Assembly (NCBI RefSeq): GCF_004193175.1
Contig: NZ_SAUH01000001.1
Location: 2,854,501 to 2,918,500 of the forward strand
Source: Streptomyces sp. RFCAC02
GTDB lineage: Bacteria; Actinomycetota; Actinomycetes; Streptomycetales; Streptomycetaceae
Length of the DNA stretch: 64,000 nucleotides
Direction: 5' to 3'
The translations under genes and the position numbers were made by a program. Numbering within the stretch: the stretch's first letter is position 1; each line of letters opens with the position of its first letter. The notes beneath the pieces were generated by a model that saw nothing but the letters and a program-made list of their open reading frames with translations, made no database searches and was not told the DNA's origin. This document shows, piece after piece, positions 47,014-55,171 of this stretch.

Positions 47014-47300
47014 ACGACAAGGAACAGTGGCGGTGGGAGTACGACCCGGACGCCGAGCATGTCATCGCGGGACTCCCGCCCCATGTCGTCACCGAGGTCG
47101 AGCGACTGGCCGACGAACTGGTGACTCTGGCCGAGGTCGGCGTCGACGTGACCGATATCGGTGCCGGCCCGAGTCACGGCGGCCCGGGTGGGCTCCGCCG
47201 CATCCCCCTCCTGGCGGACGGCTGGTTCTTCGCCCTCCCCGTACCGCGCATCAAGCTCATTGCCATCGTCCGCATCATCCCGCCGTTCGCAGACCTGTGA
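47010..47300 (+). CDS. RelE/ParE-like protein, probable toxin
   Basis: A 96-residue protein from the GTG at 47010 that overlaps the upstream gene by 4 bases. It has the RelE/ParE outline: a short helix pair (PDAEHVIAGLPPHVVTEVERLADELV) followed by beta strands ending in LRRIPLLADGWFFALP and IKLIAIVRIIPP. The exact catalytic residues of RelE (Lys, Arg, Tyr) are not all recognisable, so mRNA cleavage or gyrase inhibition cannot be told apart. Small size, coupling and element context make a toxin the best reading. Confidence 0.72.
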   Translation: MNDKEQWRWEYDPDAEHVIAGLPPHVVTEVERLADELVTLAEVGVDVTDIGAGPSHGGPGGLRRIPLLADGWFFALPVPRIKLIAIVRIIPPFADL

Positions 47301-47601
47301 CCGCCTCGCTGGCGAACTCGGTGTCGGCACCGTGCCTGGTACTGCCGGAACGGGTGGAGAACCAAGGTCAGCAACGGACCTCGGCGAACGCCCGAGCACC
47401 CCGCTGAGGCAACATTCACACGGGTCAGGGGGCACACCAAACCCTCTCGCACGGTGATTCCCAAGCCTCCCGAGCCCAGAGCGCGAGTTCGATTCTCGTC
47501 GCCCGCTCCAGCAGTCAAGGCCCAGGTCCGGGACGCGATTCCCGGCCTGGGCCGTCGTGTTCTTCGGGGCGCCCTTCGGCCTTGTCGGGCCGGTGCGGGG
47601 C
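47301..47601. other. 301-base gap holding the second att-like repeat
   Basis: No gene. It contains the copy of the tRNA 3' half (47468-47561) and a second copy of the hairpin at 47519-47553, which could end transcription from both sides. The first 160 bases have no recognisable feature. Confidence 0.7.
47468..47561 (+). repeat. Direct repeat, copy 2: displaced tRNA-Gly 3' half (att-like)
   Basis: Matches 46351-46444 with 7 substitutions. The 5' half of a tRNA is absent, so this is not a functional gene. Distance between copies is 1,117 bases. Confidence 0.9.
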
Positions 47602-47940
47602 TCAGCGTTGGAAGCCCAGGATGATGCGGATTGCCGTTTCCACGCTGCGGAGTTCGCCCGAGGCCAGGAGTCCCAGCCGCTTGCGCAGGTGTGCCTTCGC
47701 GACCGTGTGGAGGTCCGCGCAGTTCACGTAGGGCTCGGTGTATTCGGTCAGGCCGGAGTCGGGGCCTACCCGGATGTGCGTGGCCCGCGGGCCTGTGGTT
47801 CCCGTGATCAGCGCGACCGTTACCGAGGACAGTGGTTCAGCGATGCGGTTGACCGTGAGGACAACCACTGGGTGCGGGCCGAGCGGCTGCGGCAGGGCAC
47901 ATCCCCAGACCTCGCCGCGCAGGGGCGTGCCCGCGCTCAC
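47602..47940 (-). CDS. PemK/MazF-like toxin
   Basis: A 112-residue endoribonuclease-like protein from the GTG at 47940. It opens LRGEVWGCALPQPLGPHPVVVL, the typical MazF/PemK N-terminal strand pair, and has SSVTVALITGT and SGLTEYTEPYVNCADLHTV with the catalytic region. Homologs cleave mRNA at short sites. The start overlaps the tail of a very short antitoxin-like frame (GTGA), as in real TA pairs, but the partner is only a fragment (see 47937-48014). Confidence 0.85.
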   Translation of the reverse strand: MSAGTPLRGEVWGCALPQPLGPHPVVVLTVNRIAEPLSSVTVALITGTTGPRATHIRVGPDSGLTEYTEPYVNCADLHTVAKAHLRKRLGLLASGELRSVETAIRIILGFQR

Positions 47941-48014
47941 CACTGCATCTCGTCGGCCGCCCGCAGCTCGTCCTCCGTCGGCGGGACGGCCGCGCCGGCC
48001 GGTGGGAAGGTCAA
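47937..48014 (-). pseudogene. Antitoxin remnant
   Basis: Frame ending PPTEDELRAADEMQW, whose stop overlaps the toxin start by 4 bases, as expected for the C-terminal tail of a MazE-like antitoxin that neutralises the toxin. Only about 25 residues have good codon bias (from the TTG at 48014). Extending the frame to the ATG at 48158 adds about 48 residues of poor composition with no ribbon-helix-helix. The DNA-binding domain appears to be lost. Confidence 0.5.
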
Positions 48015-48202
48015 GCCCGGACGAGGAGGGGCGCATGCTCCGGGGAGACGACGGGGCCGGAGGCCGCCGGCAGGGCTGGGTGAGGGGCTCCGTCCGGATC
48101 TCCCCGCGGTCTCTTTCCGGTCGGCCGGAGAGACAGCGATGATTTCTGGCGATCCCACGTGTCCTTGCTGGTGCAGGCACCAGCGGTGAGAGGTGTGGAG
48201 AC

Positions 48203-48760
48203 GTGATGGATCTGAAGCCCGCGTGCGCGCGGATGGGCCGGGTCGTGGCCGGTCTCGGGGACGGGCAGCTCGACGACCCCACTCCGTGTGCCGAATACGA
48301 CGTCGGCGAGCTGCTCGCGCATGTCGCCGAGGTGGCGCGGGGAGCCCGGGCCGTCGCGCGCAAGGAGGAGCAGCCGGCGGGAGCGCTGTGGGCGCCGCCG
48401 CGTGAGGGATGGCGAGAGGGACTGGCCGGGGAGCTCCGGGCGCTCGGGGAGGCGTGGAACGAGCCGACGGCCTGGGAGGGCGTGTCCAGTGGGGCGGGCG
48501 CGGAGTTGCCGAACGAGCTGTGGGGGAGGATCGCGTTCACCGAGATCGTCGTGCACGGATGGGATCTGGCCCGGGCCACGGGACAGCCCTTCGAACTGCC
48601 CGACGAGACGGTGCGTGCCTGCTATGAGCACGTCGCCGAGTTCGTGCCGAATGCCCCGGTGCCCGGCCTGTGGGGGGCGCGGATCGAGATACCCGGGGAC
48701 GCCGCGCTGTTCGACCGGCTGCTCGCGATCACCGGTCGGCAACCCGGCTGGACCCCGTAG
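48203..48760 (+). CDS. TIGR03086/DinB-like maleylpyruvate-isomerase-family protein
   Basis: A 185-residue four-helix-bundle protein of the mycothiol-dependent maleylpyruvate isomerase family: PTPCAEYDVGELLAHV near 28-43 fits the family N-terminus, and the metal ligands are expected in ELLAHV and in TEIVVHGWDLARATG near 115-128. Function in this family is uncertain outside the isomerase. GTG at 48203 or ATG at 48206 are both possible. It stands alone, divergent from the MazF-like gene. Confidence 0.85.
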   Translation: MMDLKPACARMGRVVAGLGDGQLDDPTPCAEYDVGELLAHVAEVARGARAVARKEEQPAGALWAPPREGWREGLAGELRALGEAWNEPTAWEGVSSGAGAELPNELWGRIAFTEIVVHGWDLARATGQPFELPDETVRACYEHVAEFVPNAPVPGLWGARIEIPGDAALFDRLLAITGRQPGWTP

Positions 48761-48773
48761 GAGCCCCGATGCG

Positions 48774-48917
48774 ATGACCCGGGTGACCGCTCGGCTGGGA
48801 GCCCTTCTCCACAGCCATCGACCCTATGATGTGGGGGTGTACCTGCCCGGGGACAAGGCACAGATCCCTGGACCTGTGCCCTGCGAGATCGCCGTCGATG
48901 AACTACTGCGTATGTGA
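48774..48917 (+). CDS. Possible small protein, 47 residues
   Basis: Frame MTRVTARLGALLHSHRPY...AVDELLRM, beginning 13 bases after the preceding stop with GAGCCCCG upstream. Codon bias is moderate (several A/T third positions), and no motif is recognised. It may be a small downstream cistron or non-coding DNA. Confidence 0.3.
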   Translation: MTRVTARLGALLHSHRPYDVGVYLPGDKAQIPGPVPCEIAVDELLRM

Positions 48918-48983
48918 AGCGACCTGCGGCTGGTCATTTCAGGGACGGGCCGAACTCGTGTGACTTCCACCGGCTGTGGTTGG

Positions 48984-49802
48984 TCATGCGTCCACGATCG
49001 TGGGGGCTGTGTGGTGGCGGCCTATCGGGAGCATCAGGGGGCGGCCCGATATCGGGTCGTCGATGATGCGGCTCTCCAGGCCGAACACCGCTCGGACGCA
49101 GTCCTCCGTCAGGACGTCGGACGGTGTTCCGGCGGTGTGCAGGGTGCCGGACGCCAGGGCGATCAGGTGGTCCGCGTAGCGTGCCGCGAGGTTCAGGTCG
49201 TGCAGCACCATCACGATCGTCGTGCCGCGTGAGCGGTTCAGGTCGGTCAGGAGGTCGAGGACCTCGATCTGGTGGCTCACGTCGAGGAAGGTGGTCGGCT
49301 CGTCCAGCAGCAGCAGGTCGGTCTGCTGTGCCAGGGCCATCGCGATCCACACGCGCTGGCGCTGGCCGCCGGAGAGTTCGTCGACGGCGCGGTCGGCGAG
49401 GTCGGCGGTGCCGGTCGCTTCGAGGGCCGAGGCGACCGCGGCGTCGTCCTTGTCGTTCCAGCGGGAGAAGAGCCCCTGGTGCGGGTGGCGGCCGCGGCCG
49501 ACGAGGTCGAGGACCGTGATGCCCTCGGGCGCGATCGGGGACTGCGGCAGCAGGCCGAGGGTGCGGGCGAGTTCCTTGGCGGGGAGGCGGTGCACCTCCT
49601 TGCCGTCCAGGACGACGCGGCCCTCGCAGGGGGCGAGCAGGCGTGACATCGACCGCAGCAGGGTCGACTTCCCGCAGGCGTTGGCGCCGACGATGGCGGT
49701 GATCGCGCCGGGCGGCACCGTCAGGTCGAGGGATGTGACGACGACGCGGTCGCCGTAGCCGAGGGTGAGGTTCTCGGCGGCGAGTGCGTGGGACGTGGTC
49801 AA
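48984..49802 (-). CDS. Ferric-siderophore ABC transporter ATPase (FecE/FepC type)
   Basis: A 272-residue ATPase. Walker A is VGANACGKSTLLRSM near 39-53 (NACGKST, with Ala and Cys where Gly and Gly/Ser are common), the signature LSGGQRQRVWIAMAL near 150, and Walker [13 protein letters not shown]. The C-terminal end ISGRPLMLPIGRHH is typical of siderophore ATPases. The TTG start at 49802 overlaps the permease stop by 4 bases (TTGA). It is the last gene of a four-gene operon that begins at the binding protein. Confidence 0.93.
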   Translation of the reverse strand: MTTSHALAAENLTLGYGDRVVVTSLDLTVPPGAITAIVGANACGKSTLLRSMSRLLAPCEGRVVLDGKEVHRLPAKELARTLGLLPQSPIAPEGITVLDLVGRGRHPHQGLFSRWNDKDDAAVASALEATGTADLADRAVDELSGGQRQRVWIAMALAQQTDLLLLDEPTTFLDVSHQIEVLDLLTDLNRSRGTTIVMVLHDLNLAARYADHLIALASGTLHTAGTPSDVLTEDCVRAVFGLESRIIDDPISGRPLMLPIGRHHTAPTIVDA

Positions 49803-50851
49803 AGGGAGCCTCCCGCCCGGTGGGTGCGGATGATCAGGTAGACGAGGTACGGGGCGCCGAGGACGCCGGTGACGACGCCCACCGGGTAGCGGACGTCGAA
49901 CGCGTACTGGCCCGTGAAGTCCGCGACGAGCACCAGCAGCGCGCCCACGAGCCCGGCCGGCACCAGCAGGGACGTGCCGGGTCCCACGAGCCGTGCCGCG
50001 ATGGGTCCCGACAGGAACGCCACGAACGCGATCGGCCCGCAGGCGGCGGTGGCGAAGGCGATCAGTCCGACGGCGGCGACGATGAGGGTGACGCGGGTGC
50101 GTTCGACGCGTACCCCGAGGGCGGACGCGGTGTCGTCGCCGAGCTGCAGCGCGGAGAGGTGCCGTGCCCGCGACAGCAGGACGGGGGCGAGGACGGCCAG
50201 GGCGATGGCGGTCGGCACGACCTGGTCCCACGTCGTGCCGTTGAGGCTGCCGGTCAGCCAGCGCGTCGCCTCCTGCAGGTCCCACTCGGCGGCCCGGGAC
50301 AGGACGTAGGAGGTGACGCTGTCGAGCATCGCGGAGATGCCGATGCCGATCAGGATGAGCCGCGTGCCGACGACGCCGTCCCTGAAGGCCAGCCCGTACA
50401 CGAGCAGGGCGACGGCGAGCGCCGCGGTGATCGCGAGGACGGAGACCTGCGTGTCGTCCAGGGAGAGCGCGACGATCGCGATGGCCGCCGCCGCGCCGGC
50501 GCCCGAGCTGATGCCGATGACGTCCGGGCTGGCCAGCGGGTTGCGCAGCATCGTCTGGAACGTGACGCCCGCCATGCCGAAGCTGAGGCCGGCCGTCACG
50601 GCGAGGACCGCGCGGGGCAGCCGGAGCCGCCCGACCGTGAAGGACGCCCCCGGCACCCGCTCCCCCAGGACGACGCGGAACACGTCGCCGGGCGGGTAGT
50701 ACGTGTGCCCGAACATCAGGGACACGGCGAACGCGGCGACGACGAGGGCGGCCAGCACCAGCACGATGAGCAGACGGCGGCGGGCGCGCCGGGTCCGGCC
50801 GCGGGTGACGTCCCGCAGCACGGACGGCCGGGCGGCGGCGGGGGCGTTCAC
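49799..50851 (-). CDS. Siderophore ABC transporter permease, FepG type
   Basis: A 350-residue FecCD-family permease with about ten helices. Marks include LRLPRAVLAVTAGLSFGMAGVTFQTMLRNPLASPDVIGISSGAGA (in parts), WLTGSLNGTTWDQVV and GVVTGVLGAPYLVYLIIRTH at the end. It starts at the GTG at 50851, overlapping the stop of the FepD-type gene by 4 bases; the same frame is open through to 52939, but that part is other genes. It pairs with the FepD-type permease. Confidence 0.94.
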   Translation of the reverse strand: MNAPAAARPSVLRDVTRGRTRRARRRLLIVLVLAALVVAAFAVSLMFGHTYYPPGDVFRVVLGERVPGASFTVGRLRLPRAVLAVTAGLSFGMAGVTFQTMLRNPLASPDVIGISSGAGAAAAIAIVALSLDDTQVSVLAITAALAVALLVYGLAFRDGVVGTRLILIGIGISAMLDSVTSYVLSRAAEWDLQEATRWLTGSLNGTTWDQVVPTAIALAVLAPVLLSRARHLSALQLGDDTASALGVRVERTRVTLIVAAVGLIAFATAACGPIAFVAFLSGPIAARLVGPGTSLLVPAGLVGALLVLVADFTGQYAFDVRYPVGVVTGVLGAPYLVYLIIRTHRAGGSL

Positions 50852-51891
50852 AGGGCACGGACTTTCTGACGGCGGACGACGTGGATGAAGAACGGGGCGC
50901 CGATCAGCGCGGTAACGATGCCGACGTCGACCTCGGCCGGGCGGGCCACGAGGCGGCCGACGACGTCGGCGACGGTGAGCAGCGACGCGCCGGTCAGGGC
51001 GGAGAACGGCAGCAGCCAGCGGTGGTCCACGCCGACGAGGAGGCGGCAGGCGTGCGGGACGACGAGGCCGACGAAGCCGATCGGTCCGGCGACGGCCGTC
51101 GAGGCGCCGCACAGCACGACGGCGCCGAGGGCGGCCGTGGCCCGCACGAGCGCGACGCGTTCGCCGAGGCCGGCGGCGACGTCGTCGCCGAGGGCGAGCG
51201 AGTTGAGGGACCTGGCGGCCAGCAGGGAGACGGCGCAGCCGACGGCGAGGAACGGCAGGACGTGCCCGATGCGTTCGAACGAGGCGCCGCCCACGCCGCC
51301 GATCTGCCACAGCCGGAAGCCGCCGGCGATGTCGTTGCGGGGCAGGACGACGGCGCTGACGAGCGAGGCGAACGCGGCGGAGGTCGCGGCGCCCGCGAGG
51401 GCGAGCTTGAGGGGGGTCGCGCCGCCGCGGCCGAGGGAGCCGACGGTGTACACGAAGGCGGCGGAGAGGCCCGCGCCGGCCAGCGCCACCCACACGTAGG
51501 CGGTCGGCGAGGTGAGGCCGAAGTACGCGACGGCGGTGACGACGGCGAGCGACGCGCCCATGTTCACGCCGAGGATGCCGGGGTCGGCCAGCGGGTTGCG
51601 GGTCACGCCCTGCATGACGCCGCCGGCGAGGCCGAGGGCGGCGCCGATGAGCACGGCGAGCACCGTGCGCGGGATCCGTTTGGTGACGGCGGCCTGCCCG
51701 ATGGTGTCGTCCGCGCCGCCGAGCGCGGCCCACACGTCCGACCAGGGGACGGTGCGCGAGCCGAGGGCGACGGACGCGAACATGGCGGCGGCCAGCACGA
51801 GGAGCACCGCGAGGAGCCACAGGAGCCGGACGCGCGCCGGACGCCGCGCGGGGGCGGCGTCCGGTTCGCGGCGGGTTTCGGCCGTGGTCAC
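50848..51891 (-). CDS. Siderophore ABC transporter permease, FepD type
   Basis: A 347-residue FecCD-family permease with about ten helices: IGAALGLAGGVMQGVTRNPLADPGILGVNMGASLAV is the family's conserved region. PIGFVGLVVPHACRLLVG is near 260-277 and DVGIVTALIGAPFFIHVVRR at the end. GTG at 51891 overlaps the corrected stop of the binding-protein gene at 51888 (GTGA). The partner of the FepG-type gene. Confidence 0.94.
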   Translation of the reverse strand: MTTAETRREPDAAPARRPARVRLLWLLAVLLVLAAAMFASVALGSRTVPWSDVWAALGGADDTIGQAAVTKRIPRTVLAVLIGAALGLAGGVMQGVTRNPLADPGILGVNMGASLAVVTAVAYFGLTSPTAYVWVALAGAGLSAAFVYTVGSLGRGGATPLKLALAGAATSAAFASLVSAVVLPRNDIAGGFRLWQIGGVGGASFERIGHVLPFLAVGCAVSLLAARSLNSLALGDDVAAGLGERVALVRATAALGAVVLCGASTAVAGPIGFVGLVVPHACRLLVGVDHRWLLPFSALTGASLLTVADVVGRLVARPAEVDVGIVTALIGAPFFIHVVRRQKVRAL

Positions 51892-52939
51892 TCGACCCTG
51901 TCCGCGGCGTCGGCGAGCGCGGCGACGTAGTCCTCAAGCACCCAGGAGATCGACAGGGGGGTGGGGTTCGCGGCGGTCGCGAGGGGGAGCTGCCGGGCAG
52001 GAGGTAGACGGAGCCGCGCTCCACGGCGGGCATGTGGGACAGCAGCGGGTCGCTCTGGAGGGTCTCCAGCAGTTCGCCGGTGTCGTCGCCGTAGCCGGTG
52101 ATGATGTCGACGTCGTCGAACGCGTCGATCTGCTCGGCGCTCTGGGTCAGGGCGAACTGGTCGGTGCCCTCGGAGAGGGTGGCGATGCTGTCCGGGATGG
52201 TCAGCCCGAGGTCCTCGAAGAAGAGGGTCCTGGTGTCGTGCGTGGTGTAGAAGCCGACCTGGCTCACGTCGTTGGGGTCGACGTGGGTCATGAACATGGC
52301 CGACTTGCCCTGGAGCTGCGGGTAGTCGGCGACGACGTCGTCGATCTGGCCCTCGATGTCGGAGATCAGCGCGTCGCCCTCCTCGGCGAGGCCGATGGCC
52401 TCGCTGTTCAGGCGGATGATGTCGCGCCAGGGGGTGGCCCAGGCGGCGTCCGGGTAGGCGACGACGGGCGCTATCTCGCTCAGCGTGTCGTAGTCCTCCT
52501 GGGTCAGCCCCGAGTAGGCGGCGAGGATGATGTCGGGCTGGGTGTCGGCCACGGCCTCGAAGTCGATGCCGTCGGTCTCGTCGAACAGGACGGGGGTCTC
52601 GGCGTCGAGTTCCGCCAGGCGCTCGGCGACCCAGGGGAGGACGCCGTCGCCGTCGTCGTCGCCGAAGTTGGCCGCCGCCATGCCGACCGGGACGATGCCG
52701 AGGGCGAGCGGCACCTCGTGGTTGGCCCAGTTGACGGTGGCGACGCGTTCCGGCTTCTCGGGGATGGTGGTCTCGCCGAGGGCGTGCTCGATGGTCAGGG
52801 GGAACTGGCTCGCGCTGTCGCCCGTCCCGGAGCCGCCCCCCTGGGCGTCGTCCTGGTCGTCGGAGGAACCGCCGCAGGCCGTGAGCCCGAGGAGGAGGGC
52901 CGCCGCCGTGGCGAGGAGGGGGACGCGGTGTCGTCGCAT
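51888..52939 (-). pseudogene. Siderophore-binding lipoprotein, frame disrupted by one base
   Basis: A binding protein of the FhuD/FepB type (iron-siderophore ABC transporter). It begins at the ATG at 52939 with a lipoprotein signal ending LLGLTACGG, followed by a Gly/Ser linker and both lobes of the binding domain (VNWANHEVPLALGIVPVG, DIIRLNSEAIGLAEEG, and VYLLPG near the end). After that the frame is lost. The remainder LATAANPTPLSISWVLEDYV...DAADRVE is in the next frame and stops at 51888, overlapping the FepD-type start exactly as in the other gene pairs. One added base in the G5 run at 51983-51987 restores it (gene length about 350 residues). It is likely functional if this base is a sequencing loss. 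Confidence 0.85.
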
Positions 52940-53042
52940 GGGTTCCGTAACTCCACTTCCGCTGGATCGCTGGTGCCGGACCTCGCACGTCTGGGTCGCG
53001 GAACGCGGTCGTGGAGCGGTGCACCGGGGTGTGCAGGGCAGG

Positions 53043-53061
53043 TTAGGTAAGGCTTGCCTTG
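53043..53061. promoter_or_regulatory. Iron box upstream of the siderophore operon
   Basis: TTAGGTAAGGCTTGCCTTG, close to the DmdR/IdeR/DtxR consensus TTAGGTTAGGCTNNCCTAA and mostly palindromic. It lies 104 bases before the lipoprotein start, at promoter distance, so the operon is expected to be repressed by an iron-bound DtxR-family protein. Confidence 0.88.
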
Positions 53062-53083
53062 CCTGAGCACCTTATGAGACGGA

Positions 53084-53140
53084 CCCGTATGTCGCAATCG
53101 ACCCTTCTGGACAGCGACTGTAGCGATCGGGACATACGGG
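53084..53140 (-). terminator. Large inverted repeat after the AraC gene
   Basis: Perfect 10-bp arms CCCGTATGTC / GACATACGGG (53084-53093 and 53131-53140) with further complementary bits inside the 37-base loop (ATCG/CGAT). Downstream of the AraC stop, upstream of the iron box. A terminator or a regulator site are both possible. Confidence 0.55.
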
Positions 53141-53157
53141 CGGCGGTGGAGCGCCGT

Positions 53158-53879
53158 TCAGCGGGCGCGGAACGCCCCGGGCGTCAGCCCCGTCGTACGC
53201 CGGAAGGCCGCCCCGAACGCGCTGGCCGACCCGTAGCCGACCCGCTCCGCGACCTCGTCGACCGCGAGGCCCCGCGTCAGCAGCCCGACGGCGTGCTGCG
53301 CGCGCACCGCCGCCACCCAGCGGGCGAAACTCGTGCCGGTCTCGGCGGTGAACGCGCGGGTGATCGTGCGGGCGCTCACGCCCAGCTCGGACGCCCAGTC
53401 GGCCAGCGCGCGCCGGTCGCCCGGGTCCCTGCGGACCGCGTCGGCGATGGGCCGCAGCAGGTCCGACACGGGGACCTGGAGCAGCAGCTCCCGGGGGACG
53501 GGGTCAGGACGTCGAGGACCATGGCCTCAGTCACCGTCCGTGAGGCGGCGGGGAGGCCGCGGTCGTTCAGCCGCGCGAGGAGCAGCCGCAGCAGCGGGGT
53601 GATCTCGACGCCCACCGGCGTGCCGGAGATCGACGTCGTGCCGCTCGGGCCGAAGAAGCTGGCGCGGAACCACGTGCCGGCCGGGGCGGAGCCGGAGTGC
53701 AGGGTGCCTGCGGGCATCCACAGGCCGAGGGCCGGGGTGACGGTCCACACGCGCTCGCCCACGACGGCCGTGGACGCGCCGCGCTCGGTCCACAGCAGCT
53801 CGTGGAAGGGGTGGGAGTGCGCGTTCCACGTGGTGTCGCGGGCCATCACCTCGTCATAGCAGTGGATGACGAACGGCAC
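53158..53879 (-). pseudogene. AraC-family regulator, frame disrupted by one base
   Basis: The N-terminal cupin-like sensor is clear in one frame (WNAHSHPFHELLW, WMPAGTLHSGSAPAG, FGPSGTTSISGTP). The C-terminal double helix-turn-helix is in the next frame (ELGVSARTITRAFTAETG, ARWVAAVRAQHAV, VAERVGYGSASAFGAAFRR). One C added to the G5 run at 53493-53497 (C-run on the coding strand) restores VLTPSPRELLLQ and one protein of about 240 residues. The start is uncertain: GTG at 53879 is the nearest standard codon, and CTG at 53939 would overlap the DUF5997 stop (CTGA). It probably regulates the adjacent siderophore operon or the DUF5997 gene. Confidence 0.82.
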
Positions 53880-53935
53880 CTCGACGGCGCCCGCCGCGAG
53901 GACGGGCAGCGTGCGGGTCTCCCGGGTGGCGCCGC

Positions 53936-54337
53936 TCAGGAACGGCCCCCGCCGTCCTCGTCCTCGGCGGCGCGCTTCTCCTTCAGGCGGGCGGCCTCCT
54001 TGCGCACCTCCGCCTGCGTCTCGCGCTCGCGCCGCAGCCAGTCGGGGACGTCCTGCTTCAGGGCCTCGATCTGCGCCGTCGTGAGGGGCTCGGTGACGCC
54101 CCCGCGGGCGAGGCCGGCGATGGAGACACCCAGCTTCGCCGCGACCACCGGCCGGGGGTGCGGCCCGTCGCGCCGCAGCTCCACCAGCCACGCGGGCGGG
54201 TCCGCCTGGAGCGCGTTCAGCTCGGCGCGGGAGACGACACCGTCCCTGAACTCGGCGGGCGTCGCCGGGAGGTACACGCCCAGCTTCTTCGCCGCGGTGG
54301 CGGGCTTCATCGTCTGGGCGGTCGGGTTCGCTGTCAT
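53936..54337 (-). CDS. DUF5997 family protein
   Basis: A 133-residue protein of a conserved actinobacterial family. TMKPATAAKKLGVYLPATPAEFRDG starts the family region, then VSRAELNALQADPPAWLVELR and PRPVVAAKLGVSIAGLARGG. The latter resembles a helix-turn-helix; the C-terminal end is Lys/Glu-rich and probably helical. Divergent from the LysR-like gene (62 bases), an arrangement I recall as conserved in streptomycetes. ATG at 54337. Function unknown. Confidence 0.85.
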   Translation of the reverse strand: MTANPTAQTMKPATAAKKLGVYLPATPAEFRDGVVSRAELNALQADPPAWLVELRRDGPHPRPVVAAKLGVSIAGLARGGVTEPLTTAQIEALKQDVPDWLRRERETQAEVRKEAARLKEKRAAEDEDGGGRS

Positions 54338-54398
54338 GCTGCCAAGGGTAACGAGCCGTGACGACGTCCCCGGCCACGGGCGGGGATAGCCTGGCGCC

Positions 54399-55151
54399 GT
54401 GACAGACTCCGACGCGCCCCGCACGTTCCGGCTCGCCTACGTCCCGGGCGTGACGCCGGCCAAGTGGGTGCGGATCTGGAACGAGCGGCTGCCCGACGTC
54501 CCGCTCGTGCTGTCCGGGATTCCCGCCGGGGGCGCGGACGGCGTGCTGCGGCGGGGGGAGGCGGACGCCGGCTTCGTCCGGCTGCCGGCCGACCGTACGG
54601 ACCTCAGCGTCATCCCCCTCTACACCGAGATGACGGTCGTCGTGGTCCCGAAGGACCACGTGGTGGCGGCGGTCGACGAGGTGGCGCTCGCCGACCTCGC
54701 CGACGAGATCGTGCTGCACCCCCTGGACGACACCCTCCCGTGGGACCGCCCGCCGGGCCGCCCCGCCCTGGAGCGTCCCGCGACGACGGGCGACGCCGTG
54801 GAGCTGGTCGCCGCGGGCATCGGGCTGCTCGTCGTGCCGCAGTCGCTCGCCCGCCTCCACCACCGCAGGGACCTCACCTACCGGCCGGTCACCGACGCCC
54901 CCGCGTCGCAGGTCGGGCTGGCGTGGCCGGAGGCGGCGACGACCGACCTCGTGGAGGACTTCATCGGCATCGTGCGCGGCCGGACGGTCAACAGCTCGCG
55001 GGGCCGCCCGACACCGCCGCAGCCGAAGGAGAAGAAGCGGAAGCCCGAACCGCAGCAGCGCCGGACACCGGCCCGGGGCGGGCGCCGCGGCGGCGCGGGC
55101 GGAACCAAGGGCGGCCGCCGCGGCGGCGGAAAACCCGGCCGCCGCTCGTAG
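54399..55151 (+). CDS. LysR-type substrate-binding-domain protein
   Basis: A 250-residue protein consisting of the LysR sensor domain without an obvious DNA-binding part: RTFRLAYVPGVTPAKWVRIW opens the fold, then LRRGEADAGFVRLPADRTDL, VVVPKDHVVAAVDEVAL and LVAAGIGLLVVPQSLARLHH. The tail is basic (RKPEPQQRR, GRRGGAGG). GTG at 54399. Divergent from DUF5997, which may provide or receive DNA binding. A sensor role is a family inference. Confidence 0.85.
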   Translation: MTDSDAPRTFRLAYVPGVTPAKWVRIWNERLPDVPLVLSGIPAGGADGVLRRGEADAGFVRLPADRTDLSVIPLYTEMTVVVVPKDHVVAAVDEVALADLADEIVLHPLDDTLPWDRPPGRPALERPATTGDAVELVAAGIGLLVVPQSLARLHHRRDLTYRPVTDAPASQVGLAWPEAATTDLVEDFIGIVRGRTVNSSRGRPTPPQPKEKKRKPEPQQRRTPARGGRRGGAGGTKGGRRGGGKPGRRS

Positions 55152-55171
55152 TGGCGGTGGCCCCCACCGGC

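Noticed and set aside
47468..47561. A second tRNA-Gly gene
   Set aside because: Only the 3' half is present; the acceptor and D arms are missing. It is a duplicated att-like segment.
49799..52939. A single open frame of about 1,046 codons on the minus strand
   Set aside because: It joins the binding-protein gene to the FepG-type permease only because the frame break puts both in one phase. The middle part overlaps the FepD-type gene and is Arg/Pro-rich nonsense.
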